From JBBPYC01 sp038200275 (lineage in GTDB: Bacteria > Pseudomonadota > Gammaproteobacteria > Burkholderiales > Burkholderiaceae_C), in the NCBI GenBank assembly GCA_038200275.1, contig JBBPYC010000091.1, positions 1 to 64,000 of the forward strand: a stretch of DNA of 64,000 bases, given 5' to 3'. The position numbers and the translations under genes are program-made. The notes below the pieces were generated by a model. The model saw only the letters and a program-made list of their open reading frames with translations. It had not been told where the DNA came from and ran no database searches. Positions 1 to 7,831 of this stretch are shown here, in pieces (position 1 is the first letter of the stretch; each line of letters opens with the position of its first letter).

Positions 1-717
1 AACGATGCAAGCTGCATCCCCAAGGCCCACAGCGGCCTGGCAGAGGCACTACGGACGCTGAGCGTGGCTCGTCGCAGCGCCGTCAAAGCCAAGACCCAGG
101 CCATGAATCAGCTTCGAGCGCTGCTGGTCAGCGCGCCGTCGTCCGTTCGCGATGCAGCCCTCAAAGTCAAGCCCGAGCAGTGTGTTGCTGCCTGCGCCAA
201 GTTGGCGCTGGACGATGCCAGCCCCGTGCTGTCCAGCTTGCAGACGACTCTGCGGTTGTTGGCCAAGCGATGGACTGCGCTGCACGAGGAGCTTTGCGTC
301 CTCGACAAGGAACTCGCGCGGCTGACGAAGCTGGCAGCCCCCAGGCTGCTGGCCCGCTTCGGCGTCGGACCTCAGACCGCAGCGACCTTGCTCGTGACTG
401 CTGGAGACAATCCGACGAGGCTGCGCAACGAGGCCGCTCTTGCGGCTCTGTGCGGGGTCAGCCCGCTGGAAGCCTCCTCGGGTAAGGTATGTCGCCACCG
501 GCTCAATCGCGGCGGCCAGCGACAGGCCAACAATGCGCTGTGGACGATTGCCATGGTCCGGATGCGCAGCGACGCACGCACGCGCGAATACGTCCTCCGG
601 CGCACCCGCGAGGGCCTCTCGAAGAAGGAGATCCACCGCTGCCTGAAGCGCTACATCGTTCGCGAGCTGTACCCGCTGATCCTGGCCGACTTGAAGGATT
701 CAGCAGATTCTGCTTGA
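1..717 (+). CDS. IS110-family transposase, 3' part (5' end outside window)
   Basis: The frame is open from the first base of the window, so the start lies to the left. The visible 238 residues are the C-terminal half of an IS110/IS116/IS902 transposase. The helix-hairpin-helix-like stretch ARFGVGPQTAATLLVTAGDN is followed by AALCGVSPLEASSGK and a conserved RLNRGGQRQANNALW block, and the protein ends in a basic tail. The N-terminal DEDD RuvC-like domain is outside the window. The stop is followed by gacataggagcgtc, a tail I recognise from IS110-type ends, and the sequence then runs into an IS3-family fragment. The visible part has no internal stop, so the element may be intact. No long non-coding region follows the stop, which fits an IS110-group element whose guide RNA would lie upstream, out of view. 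Confidence 0.85.
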   Translation, partial: NDASCIPKAHSGLAEALRTLSVARRSAVKAKTQAMNQLRALLVSAPSSVRDAALKVKPEQCVAACAKLALDDASPVLSSLQTTLRLLAKRWTALHEELCVLDKELARLTKLAAPRLLARFGVGPQTAATLLVTAGDNPTRLRNEAALAALCGVSPLEASSGKVCRHRLNRGGQRQANNALWTIAMVRMRSDARTREYVLRRTREGLSKKEIHRCLKRYIVRELYPLILADLKDSADSA

Positions 718-726
718 CATAGGAGC

Positions 727-1360
727 GTCATCAGCTACTTGCCCACCGATGTGCGCGGCAGCTACTTCTACCTCTACTTGTTTGTTGACCTGTTCAGCCG
801 CAAGATCGTCGGCTGGCAGGTCTACGAAACAGAGAGCGCGGAGCGGGCCCGCCAGTTGTTGACCGACATCTGTGCCCGTCAGGCCATTGCACCGCACCAG
901 CTGACCGTGCACTCGGACAACGGCGAGCCGATGAAGGGCGAGACGATGCTGGCCACGGTGCAGCGCCTGGGCGTGGCGGCCTCGCGCAGTCGTCCCGCCG
1001 TGAGCAACGACAACCCGTTCTCCGAGGCCTTGTTCCGCACCCTGAAATACCGACCGCAGATGCCGGTCAAGCCGCTGCCAAGCCTGCTGCAGGCCCGGCA
1101 CTGGGTGACGCAGCTCGTGCACTGGTACAACCACGAGCACCGTCACAGCGCCATCGGCTTCGTGACGCCAGCGCAGCGCTACGCTGGGAGCGACCGCTCG
1201 CTCCCGATTGCCCGAGCGAAGGTCTACGAGGCAGCCCGCCGGCGACATCCGCATCGCTGGTCGCGATCGACCCGCAACTGGAATCGTATCGCAGAAGTTC
1301 CATCTCAACCCGGCGAAGGAGAAAGATCCCCGCGCCCTGACCACTCAGAAAGCTGCCTGA
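727..1360 (+). pseudogene. IS3-family transposase OrfB (rve integrase) remnant
   Basis: This is the DDE integrase core of an IS3-family OrfB. Visible are YLPTDVRGSYFYLYLFVDLF then SRKIVGWQV, the second catalytic Asp in VHSDNGEPMKG, and the third acidic residue in NPFSEALFRTLKY, followed by the usual YNHEHRHSAIGFVTPAQRY tail. The 5' end is cut at the junction with the preceding IS110 element, losing the WD(I/V)TY segment that carries the first catalytic Asp. Near 1299-1301 an extra C shifts the frame. Removing it restores an ending HLNPAKEKDPRALTTQKAA with a stop at 1358-1360. Just beyond, tggcttgaca at about 1382-1391 resembles an IS3 right terminal repeat and abuts a truncated recombinase gene. 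The copy is non-functional. Confidence 0.8.
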
Positions 1361-1391
1361 CCCTCACGTCCCATGCGACAACTGGCTTGAC

Positions 1392-1969
1392 AACGACCGT
1401 CTGCGAGGTCGCGCGTCCAGTGGCAGAGCCGTAGCGCTTCGATCGTGCTCGGGTGGATCGGCGCTTGGCGTGAATTGCCGAACTTGGCTTTGCGGATGGT
1501 TACCATCTCGCGCCTGGGGTCAACGTCCTCGTTGCGCAACGCCAGCGCATCGCCGATGCGCAGTCCGCAGCTGTCAATCAGACCGCACAAGGTCTGAAAC
1601 AGGACTCCGCGCAGCGTCAACGCCGGACCGAGCCGCCGCGCGGCCGCCAGCAAATCGACAATCTCGGGCTCGCTGTAGACGTGAGGGACCTGGCGCTCGG
1701 GGATGCGTCCGAAGTTCGTGTGGTCCGGGACCTCGGTGCACGGTTCGAACTGTTGCAGCCAACATGTGCGGATCATCGCTGCCGTGGCTGTCGGGCTGTA
1801 CCCAGTCGCTCATGACTTCGATAGTTAGGGGGGGCGGTGACCGACGACTTGGAGATGGCGCACGAAGCCGCGCTAGGGAACACGCAGGAGTCCCAAGGGC
1901 GAAGCCCAGGCGACGTCGCTCGACCAAGTACTGCTCGGCACGCGCATGCAGAGAAGTGCTCGCCTTCAT
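1392..1969 (-). pseudogene. Tyrosine recombinase/integrase remnant (second of a coupled pair)
   Basis: Read leftward from an ATG at 1969, the N-terminal SAM-like core-binding part is visible (MKASTSLHARAEQYLVERRR). A frameshift near 1755-1780 moves the gene into another frame, where the catalytic domain continues through QQFEP, a VPHVYSEPEIVDLLAAARRL segment and the Arg-I box GLRIGDALALRNEDVD, then TIRKAKFGNSRQAPIHPSTI. It stops where the IS3 right end begins (about 1391), so the HxxR, H/W and Tyr boxes are missing. Its ATG overlaps the stop of the upstream recombinase (ATGA), which suggests translational coupling in the intact ancestor. I recall tandem integrase cassettes of this kind in Burkholderiales, but have not compared them. 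Confidence 0.75.
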
Positions 1970-2705
1970 GATGCGCTCCCCGGCCAGGGCAAGACCACTT
2001 CGACGAGCTTGCGGCGGTCGAGCTTCGCGTAGACCTGTGTGGTGCTCAGCGCTCGATGACGCAGCACGTCGGCCACATCCTTGAGACACGAGCCTCCTGC
2101 GAGCAAACGGCTGGCCATCGTGTGACGCAACAGATGGAGTCGCGTGTAGGGCAACCCCGCGCGAGCGTGGACTTGGCGAATCGTCTTGCGGACCAGATCA
2201 GGGCCCACCGGTTCGTCGCGCGGCGCAATGTGACGAACGAAGACCGCTCGAATTGGAGGTGTGTGGGCGTTCGTTCTTAAAGTACACAATGAGGGTTTCG
2301 CCGGGGGTCGCGGGCAGCGGCAACACGTCTTCACGCAGGCCCGTGGTGTGGCGCAGCGCACGATCGCATCGGCACGCCGCATCGAATGGCCGAGCGTGCC
2401 GAGAGAGTTCATCGACCGCCCGACTTCTTCTGCCGTGAGCACTTTGGGCAGCGTCGAGAGCCGCCAATTGGCCGGACACGACACGGCGCCAATCAAGCCG
2501 TGAACGAGACCGCCGAGCGAGGCGCGAAGTGCGCGATGTCGCTCAGATAGCTGGCAACCGTGCTCGACGCGTACCTGTCGTCGGCCAAGTGCTGCTTGAA
2601 CGCATCAAGGTGCGGTTCGATCGACCCGTCGATTAGCCGGTTGACACCGGTGAAACGAGAGCGGTGGACGATGTTCATGAAGGTTTCCCGAAGTGAGACC
2701 ACCAT
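1966..2705 (-). pseudogene. Tyrosine recombinase/integrase remnant (first of a coupled pair)
   Basis: The N-terminus (RFTGVNRLIDGSIEPHLDAF, then ADDRYASSTVASYLSDIAHF) is joined near 2515 to a segment from much later in the family (ASLGGLVHGLIGAVSCPANW). About 130 residues therefore appear deleted, with a change of frame. A second deletion around 2330-2350 removes the Arg-I region after RRADAIVRCA. The C-terminal catalytic boxes survive: LHLLRHTMASRLLAGG, DVLRHRALSTTQVYAKLD (His and Tyr) and the ending VVLPWPGSAS. Without Arg-I and the core-binding domain it cannot be an active recombinase. It marks an old integrated element beside the peptide locus at 3.1-5.8 kb. Confidence 0.8.
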
Positions 2706-2759
2706 TCCACTTGAACGTCGAAACTATGTCCAGTCCAACGTTGACCCACCAGGCTGAGC

Positions 2760-3164
2760 GCTGCACCTAGCAACGGCGGTGGCGTTCCATCTGACATGGC
2801 CTGCACATCGTTGCGATCTGCGAATTGGCAGATGCTGCTGTCGGTCGCGGCCAAACTCTGAATTCACGGTCTCCGCCGCATACCGGTTATAGAGGTGCAG
2901 GGTCGTTGACGATATGAATGGCCGTTACGCTATGGGCTGTTGACGTACGTCGACGAGGCTTGCGCCATCGCGCATCGGATTTTGGACGAGTGGCTACTGC
3001 TCCGGGCAGCGAACTTACCCATTCGACCCATTGCTGTGCTTCGCCACTCGACCAAGGCCCACGATGCAAGTGATCGCTCGATCATCACTCTACGCAGACA
3101 GAGGTAGGTCCGTAGGCTGGGCTCCCAGGCCCGGCAATATGCAGTCGATGCGACTGTGGCGCGC
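2760..3164. other. Intergenic stretch, nothing assigned
   Basis: This lies between the recombinase remnant and the kinase-like gene. Short open frames exist on both strands, for example a plus-strand run LLTYVDEACAIAHRILDEWL ending near 3107. None has a recognisable start, domain or ribosome binding site. It could be further debris of the mobile element. Confidence 0.5.
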
Positions 3165-3998
3165 TCACAGCACACCGGCTACCGAGTCGCAGAACAAATC
3201 ACAGCTTTGGTCGAGGTCTGCCGTTTCCAGCACGAAGCAACGTACCTTGGATGCGATATGCAAGACCGCGTCGAGACCACGCTCCGAGTGCGCGAGCGCA
3301 TTCAGTGCCGTCGTGTAGAGGCGTGCACCGGCTTCGGCGGAGCTCAGCTTTCGTAGCACGGGCATGGTGAGGTCGCGGGCGTGACGCAAGAAGACAATCG
3401 CTTCGATCGGACAGACCGCCGGCCCAACTGCGGCGGGAAAGCTCGCGATTGGCACATGCATCGTCGTGCCCAGGAACTGGACGCCAGATAGCGGTAGCGG
3501 GTGCGTCGGCGGCGGATGGCTCTTCATACACAGCGCATGTGGGTAAGCGTGGACCTGCATGCTGGCAGTGTCGATCGGGCTCAATTCGTCGCTGAGGTAG
3601 CGAAATCGACGATGCAAGAGGCCCCACGCGGTCGTTGACTTCCCATTGCCCGAATCGCCGGCAAGCAAATATCCGCGGCCGCCACGCTCCAGCGCCGCGG
3701 CATGCAAGAACAACAAGTCGGGTCGACGGCGTTGTAAGGAGATCGTTAGATCTTTCTCAAGTGCGTAGAGAAGATTGCCCATGTCGACGAAGTCGGCGGG
3801 CGACTTGCCCCGGCATGACAGGGTCAGCAGCGCACCGGGATGGCTAACTCGTATGCGATAGGAAAGCGCTTCCGGAGCAGTGTTTTCACCGCGCGCAAAT
3901 TGGGCCATTGCGGCGAAGTTGGCCCACAGTACTTCCGTTGCCGAGGCATCGGCGCAGTCGATTGAAACTGGCTGACCAACGACGCTAAAACGAAACAC
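3165..3998 (-). CDS. HPr kinase/phosphorylase-like protein (HPr-rel-A type)
   Basis: This 277-residue protein has a P-loop of HPr-kinase type, GDSGNGKSTT (about residues 114-123), placed after LHAAALERGGRGYLLA. YLSDELSPID (about 134-143) matches the metal-binding strand of that fold. True HprK has an N-terminal sensor domain and a K-loop; this short form instead resembles the HprK-related kinase A group that travels with PqqD-like and nucleotidyltransferase proteins, and the HprK-like kinases of lasso-peptide clusters, one of which phosphorylates a peptide C-terminus. It is the last gene of a leftward set PqqD-like, small peptide, kinase. A GTG at 3998 is the first standard start in a frame open back to 4104; no clear ribosome binding site precedes it, so the start is uncertain. 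Modification of the 57-residue peptide upstream is inference. Confidence 0.75.
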   Translation of the reverse strand: MFRFSVVGQPVSIDCADASATEVLWANFAAMAQFARGENTAPEALSYRIRVSHPGALLTLSCRGKSPADFVDMGNLLYALEKDLTISLQRRRPDLLFLHAAALERGGRGYLLAGDSGNGKSTTAWGLLHRRFRYLSDELSPIDTASMQVHAYPHALCMKSHPPPTHPLPLSGVQFLGTTMHVPIASFPAAVGPAVCPIEAIVFLRHARDLTMPVLRKLSSAEAGARLYTTALNALAHSERGLDAVLHIASKVRCFVLETADLDQSCDLFCDSVAGVL

Positions 3999-4139
3999 TT
4001 TAAAAGAGTTCAGGTGACCAGGCCCAGACTGCCGCAGGTTGGTGATAGCGCGCGATGCCGGGTTGCTGAATGCGTCGATTGCCGCATCAACCGTTGCTGA
4101 AACCTAACGGCAAGTCCTTGCCAGGCTTGTTCGGCTGGC

Positions 4140-4313
4140 TCAGCCCTTCTTGCCCTTGTCGCCTTTGTCGCCTTTGTCGCCTTTGTCGCCTTTGTCGTCC
4201 TTCTCGGATCCGGACTTTGCGTATGACGCCGCGGCTGCAAGAGTCAGAACTGCTGGTGCTACGTAAGCAGCCTTCTTGACAAAGCTGCGGCGGGTGTCTG
4301 AAGACGTTTCCAT
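4140..4313 (-). CDS. 57-residue Tat-like small peptide with (DKG)n tail; candidate modified-peptide precursor
   Basis: An ATG at 4313 sits 4 nt after a very strong AAGGAGG and opens a 57-residue frame. Residues 1-7 are polar (METSSDT). Then comes a twin-arginine-like motif, RRSFVKK (8-14), a hydrophobic stretch AAYVAPAVLTLAAAAS, and SYAKSGS, where a signal peptidase could cut after SYA. The rest is a highly charged tail, EKDDKGDKGDKGDKGDKG then KKG, encoded by 9-bp tandem repeats. I recall other tiny proteins with RRxF(L/V)KKAxYVxPxxLTL and (S/P)(Y/F)AKxGS near PqqD-like genes, but cannot check. It lies 46 bp below the PqqD-like gene and upstream of the kinase-like gene. It could be an exported repeat peptide, a RiPP-type precursor, or both. 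The coding call is firm from the ribosome binding site and composition; the function is unknown. Confidence 0.75.
   Translation of the reverse strand: METSSDTRRSFVKKAAYVAPAVLTLAAAASYAKSGSEKDDKGDKGDKGDKGDKGKKG
4153..4197. repeat. Five 9-bp tandem units in the small peptide gene
   Basis: On the plus strand cctttgtcg occurs four times exactly (4162-4197), preceded by one copy with a single change (cccttgtcg, 4153-4161). On the coding strand each unit gives Gly-Asp-Lys in the peptide's tail. The 9-bp period means that gain or loss of units changes tail length without breaking the frame. Confidence 0.95.
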
Positions 4314-4359
4314 AGTGCCTCCTTAACGTGTGGATCACTCTGGTTTTCTAGCACGCCAC

Positions 4360-4653
4360 TCATGTGCGGGCAAGCAATTTCAGCGCTTGGAGACGCGCGA
4401 GCGTCTCACACACATCTCTATAGGCATCGGTAAGATCGATGTCGTATTCAGACGTTACAGCCGCTGCGATCTCGTCCACGTCGCAACCGTCCGCCGCGAG
4501 GCGCCAGATCAGGCTAGCGGTCGCATTCAGTTGATGCACTAGGTTTGCCCGCGTATCAAGCGCGACAAGTTCCCCATCGATCTCCCGGACCATAATCGTA
4601 CGATCCACAGCCTTGCTGACTGTGCTTGCGGGCGAATCACGCAAAGGTTTCAT
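4360..4653 (-). CDS. PqqD-family protein (RiPP recognition element-like)
   Basis: This 97-residue protein has the PqqD fold signature. N-terminal beta strands (VDRTIMVREIDGELVALDTR) are followed by the hallmark HQLNATASLIWRLAADGCDV (Asn/Leu-Asn...(I/V)W) and a helical C-terminus with DEIAAAVTSEYDID and VCETLARLQALKLL. PqqD-like domains bind leader peptides in RiPP pathways and present them to modifying enzymes; PqqD proteins paired with HprK-related kinase A are also known in exopolysaccharide loci. The start chosen is ATG 4653; the frame stays open further upstream, but that would overlap the divergent gene beginning at 4697. No clear ribosome binding site is visible. It heads the leftward set PqqD-like, peptide, kinase. 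Confidence 0.8.
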   Translation of the reverse strand: MKPLRDSPASTVSKAVDRTIMVREIDGELVALDTRANLVHQLNATASLIWRLAADGCDVDEIAAAVTSEYDIDLTDAYRDVCETLARLQALKLLART

Positions 4654-4696
4654 TTGGTCATTGTCGTATGTTGGAGTGCACTCGCCAAGAATCGCT

Positions 4697-5800
4697 ATGT
4701 CTGGGATTGACAACCTGCTCTTCGAACGGTCGCAGGCGTCTAGCAGGCGCCAATCGCTGGTTGCACAGCTGGTTCGGCAGGCGGCAAAAACGTCGGGGGA
4801 CCAAGCGTTTGATCTCGTCGATATCCCGGCACGAGAGTTCCGCTGGGTGCTTGATGGCGGCCTTGGTCCGTTGCTCTGGCACGCCGCACGCGCAACGAAC
4901 TCTGCCATTCCGGAGGATTGGCAGGCCGCGTTGCGGGGCGCCGACCTGACAGCGCGGATCCGCCACGGGGATCTGGTCGATGCCGCCTGCGATGTGATCG
5001 ACGCCGGCTCCGCTACGCGCGTGCCGGTGACCTTGCTGAAGGGCATCTCAGTGAGCGAGCAACTCTACCCGGCCGAACATCTGCGACCGATGGGCGACAT
5101 CGATGTGCTCGTGCCACGCGATGGATATGCGCGGGTCGAAGCCGAGCTGCTGTCGGGCGCTTACCGACGGATCGACTATCCCGAGATGGAAGGCCGTCAT
5201 CATGGCGCACCGCTGCGCCATCGCGAGCGGAACACGCTGGTCGAACTGCACGTCGAGTTGTTCCCGGACGACTCGCCGCTGCGTCGGCCCGGTCGGGTGT
5301 TGAGTGCCGCGGCCGTCGCGGCCAATGGCGTGGTGTCGAGCTGCTATCACGGCCGCCCAGTTCTTCGCCTGTCACCGCAGACGCAATTGCTCTACATCGC
5401 TGCCTCGTGGTTCAACGACCTGACGCTTTGCCTACCGCACCCGAGTTTCCTCGCTTCTCTCATCGACGCGGTTTATTTGAAGACCCGTTTCACTGAGTTG
5501 CTAGAAGGCGACCGGCCGTACGCAGCAATTGACAACCCGTTTGCACGCGCTTCGCTTCTGGCGCTGCTCACCTATCTGCCGCGCTTCGGTCTCCGGGCGC
5601 CCTCGCTGCAGCAGATCGATGCCCTGCGCAGCGGCCACTCGATCGTCGGCGCCGTGGAGTTGTGCATGATCCACGCGATGCTTGACCGGTTCCAAATCGG
5701 GGCGCGCAAGTGGAGTCTTCCCATGCCGCCGCCTGTGCCCGGCCGATACAGTGTGATGCATCAACTGCACAAGAAATTGTGGGTTAGGTTGCGCAAGTGA
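4697..5800 (+). CDS. Nucleotidyltransferase family protein (NTP_transf_5-like)
   Basis: This 367-residue protein has the nucleotidyltransferase signature LKGISVSEQLYPAEHLRPMG followed by DIDVLV (metal-binding Asp pair about residues 134-136). LVELHVELFPDDSPL then gives the third carboxylate region. This matches the uncharacterised PF14907-type family often found beside PqqD-like and HprK-related kinase genes. ATG 4697 (MSGIDNLLF) is preferred; the frame is open further left but would cover the PqqD-like gene's start. It is divergent from that gene with only 43 bp between the starts, so promoters must overlap coding DNA or be shared. Its substrate is unknown; the nearby peptide is one possibility. 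Confidence 0.75.
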   Translation: MSGIDNLLFERSQASSRRQSLVAQLVRQAAKTSGDQAFDLVDIPAREFRWVLDGGLGPLLWHAARATNSAIPEDWQAALRGADLTARIRHGDLVDAACDVIDAGSATRVPVTLLKGISVSEQLYPAEHLRPMGDIDVLVPRDGYARVEAELLSGAYRRIDYPEMEGRHHGAPLRHRERNTLVELHVELFPDDSPLRRPGRVLSAAAVAANGVVSSCYHGRPVLRLSPQTQLLYIAASWFNDLTLCLPHPSFLASLIDAVYLKTRFTELLEGDRPYAAIDNPFARASLLALLTYLPRFGLRAPSLQQIDALRSGHSIVGAVELCMIHAMLDRFQIGARKWSLPMPPPVPGRYSVMHQLHKKLWVRLRK

Positions 5801-6312
5801 CCTACTGCGTCGCAGGCTTGTCCGGACGAGGTGCGCACTTGGTTATATCAGTACGTGGATTGAATAACGTAAACGTAATAATTCTTGGCGAGTTTGCGAT
5901 CGGCATCTTGTTGAGGATGGCGGAATGCTCCCAGGATGGCATCGAAATGTGAGCGGCATGGAAGCTTAGCCATTGTGAACGTCGGTAATCGCGACAACCG
6001 ATCATTGCCCGGGCTGATTGTTGGGCACCGCTCAGCGGGCTTCGCCGACATACGACCGGTCGGTCAGGAAGGCGCTGCCACCCGCGGGTCGGGACCGCGC
6101 GACGCGCTGGCGATGCGCCTCCGGATCTCGGCCGGCATTGGCTTCAACTCGGTGGATGCGTCAGCGGTTGTTTGGGCCGGCGAGTTAAAAGCCGGGCCCA
6201 GAAAGCTGTATTCCGTCCGTTTGTGCGAGCTGATCAGTCCTTGAAGCCAGTCCCCGGCGTGGCGATTTCCTAGCCGAACGGATGGCAGGAAATGGCCGGG
6301 AGCGAATACGAA
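5801..6312. other. Intergenic region left of the IS1111-type element
   Basis: No convincing gene is visible. Short frames on both strands lack starts with ribosome binding sites and recognisable domains. 5840-5900 is noticeably AT-richer than the surroundings. The right edge is set by the inverted repeat at 6313. Confidence 0.5.
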
Positions 6313-6406
6313 GGGACTTCCCGCTTTGCCCGGCAACGGCAACGAGTGCCAAGATTGAATTGGTGAGAGGTCAATCTGCAGCCCTTGTATGCAAAGGAGA
6401 AGTCCC

Positions 6407-7482
6407 ATGAGTGAGATTACACGCGTTGGTGTCGATTTGGCCAAGCAGGTCATCCAGGTGCATGCCGTCGATGCGGCCGGTCAGTGGGTTATCAGCCGGG
6501 CGTTGCCACGCGCCAAGTTCTTGGCCTGGTGCGCCCAGTTGCCGCCCGGCTGCCTGGTGGCGATGGAGGCCAGCGCCAGCGCGCACCACCGGGCGCGCCG
6601 TCTGGTGGCGCTGGGGCTGGATGCCCGCATCATGGCCGCCCATCTGGTGGCGCCCTGCAGGTTGCAAGGCCGGAGCGGCAAGAACGACGCCAACGATGCG
6701 GCCGCCGTCTGCGAGGCGGCCAGCCGTCCGACCATGCACTTCGTGCCGGTCAAGAGCGTCGAGCAGCAAAGCCTGCTGTGCATCCACCGGCTGCGCGAAG
6801 GCTTCAAGGCCGAGCGCACCGCGTGCATCAACCGCATCCGCGGGCTGCTGGCCGAGTTCGGGCTGGTGTTTGCGCAGAAGCCCGCCGTGCTGCGCGAAGC
6901 GTTGCCTGATGCGATCGAAGATGCCCGCAACGAGTTGGGAACCCTGGCCCGACTGGCGCTGCAACGCGCCTGGGGCCAGTGGCAAGAACTCGATGCGCAC
7001 CTGGCCTGGTGCGACGAGCGCATCGCCGGCCACCTCAAGGCCGATGCCCAAGCGCGCCAAGCCGAGCAACTGCTGGGTGTCGGTCCCGTGACCGCTTGCG
7101 CTGTAGTGGCCACGGTGGGCGACTTCCATCAGTTCAAAAACGGCGCGCAGTTCGGCGCGTGGCTGGGTCTGGTGCCGCGGCAGCACTCCAGCGGCGGCAA
7201 AAGCAACCTGGGCCGCATCACCAAACGCGGCGACACCTACCTGCGCACCTTGCTGATCCAGGCTGCCAAGTCGGCGGTGCTGACGGCGCACCGACGGCAA
7301 GGGACGCGATCTCACGATGGGCGCATCAGCTGCGCGAGAAGTCGGGCTGGCAAAAGGCGGTGGTGGCGCTGGCCAACAAGGACGCGCGCATTCTCTGGGC
7401 AGTGTTCGTGCGGGGCAAGGCGTTTGATGCCCACCATGCGAGCGCGCGTCCGCAGCCCATGGCCGCCACCGCAGCCGCGTAG
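6407..7482 (+). pseudogene. IS110/IS1111-type transposase with one frameshift
   Basis: ATG 6407 follows an AAAGGAG motif. The DEDD RuvC-like domain begins MSEITRVGVDLAKQVIQVHA (catalytic Asp in VGVDLAK) and includes GKNDANDAAAVCEAA. The C-terminal part has the serine-containing domain with LLGVGPVTACAVVATVGDFH, GAWLGLVPRQHSSGGKSNLG and ITKRGDTYLRTLLIQAAKSA. Near 7300 (caagggacg) one base appears missing. Restoring it rejoins TAHRRQ to RDAISRWAHQLREKSGWQKA, VVALANKDARILWAVF and a stop at 7480-7482. The lesion could be real decay or a sequencing error; no slippery site is evident for programmed frameshifting. Confidence 0.85.
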
Positions 7483-7821
7483 GAGGCGGCAACCAACGGT
7501 TGATCGATTGATTTCCTTGCGCAGACGTGAAGTAAGAAGATGCAGTGAACAGGTCAGACCGGCGGTGGGCAAGCTCGACTAACTTGCTGTGGCGCATGGG
7601 CACCGTGCCCTCAAGCGACCACGAGAAATGAATGGAGCCCCGCCGAGCGGTTCGTATCTGGGTCCGCACCCCACGATCAAATAAATGATCCACGGTGCAA
7701 CAAGGCCGTCTGTAGATGTGCAGTCTGTTTCTCGTTTCGCTCGCCGCTTCGACTCGCACGACAGCCAAGGAATACCGTCATCAAAAAGCAGGAAAACTAT
7801 TTGACTGCCGCTTGACTATTT
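7483..7821 (+). ncRNA. Candidate guide (bridge/seek) RNA region of the IS1111-like element
   Basis: About 340 bp without a gene follow the transposase stop inside the element. In IS1111-group elements the structured RNA that pairs with donor and target DNA is encoded in the right-end non-coding region. Only position and length support the call; no fold was computed. The last bases contain repeated ttgactgc and cttgactattt motifs next to the terminal repeat. Confidence 0.35.
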
Positions 7822-7831
7822 GGGAAGTCCC

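Larger units (their letters stand above)
6313..7831 (+). mobile_element. IS110-family insertion sequence, IS1111-like
   Basis: A 10-bp inverted repeat, gggacttccc (6313-6322) and gggaagtccc (7822-7831), brackets a single IS110-type transposase frame. IS1111-group elements differ from the IS110 group in having subterminal inverted repeats, a short left end and a long non-coding right end. Here the left non-coding part is about 85 bp and the right about 340 bp, which fits IS1111. True ends may lie a few bases outside the repeats. The transposase carries a frameshift, so this copy is probably inactive on its own. Confidence 0.6.

Noticed and set aside
4140..4200. CRISPR-like array at the tandem repeats
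   Set aside because: Units are 9 bp with no spacers, and there are no cas genes in the window.
4010..4240. Alternative frames through the 9-bp repeat giving Lys-Ala-Thr or Arg-Gln-Arg repeats
   Set aside because: Any repeat of this period gives repetitive translations in every frame; only the frame starting at 4313 has a strong ribosome binding site and signal-like N-terminus.
6371..7768. Long minus-strand open frame opposite the IS1111-type transposase
   Set aside because: The plus strand encodes a clear IS110-family transposase; the antisense frame has no start signal or domain.
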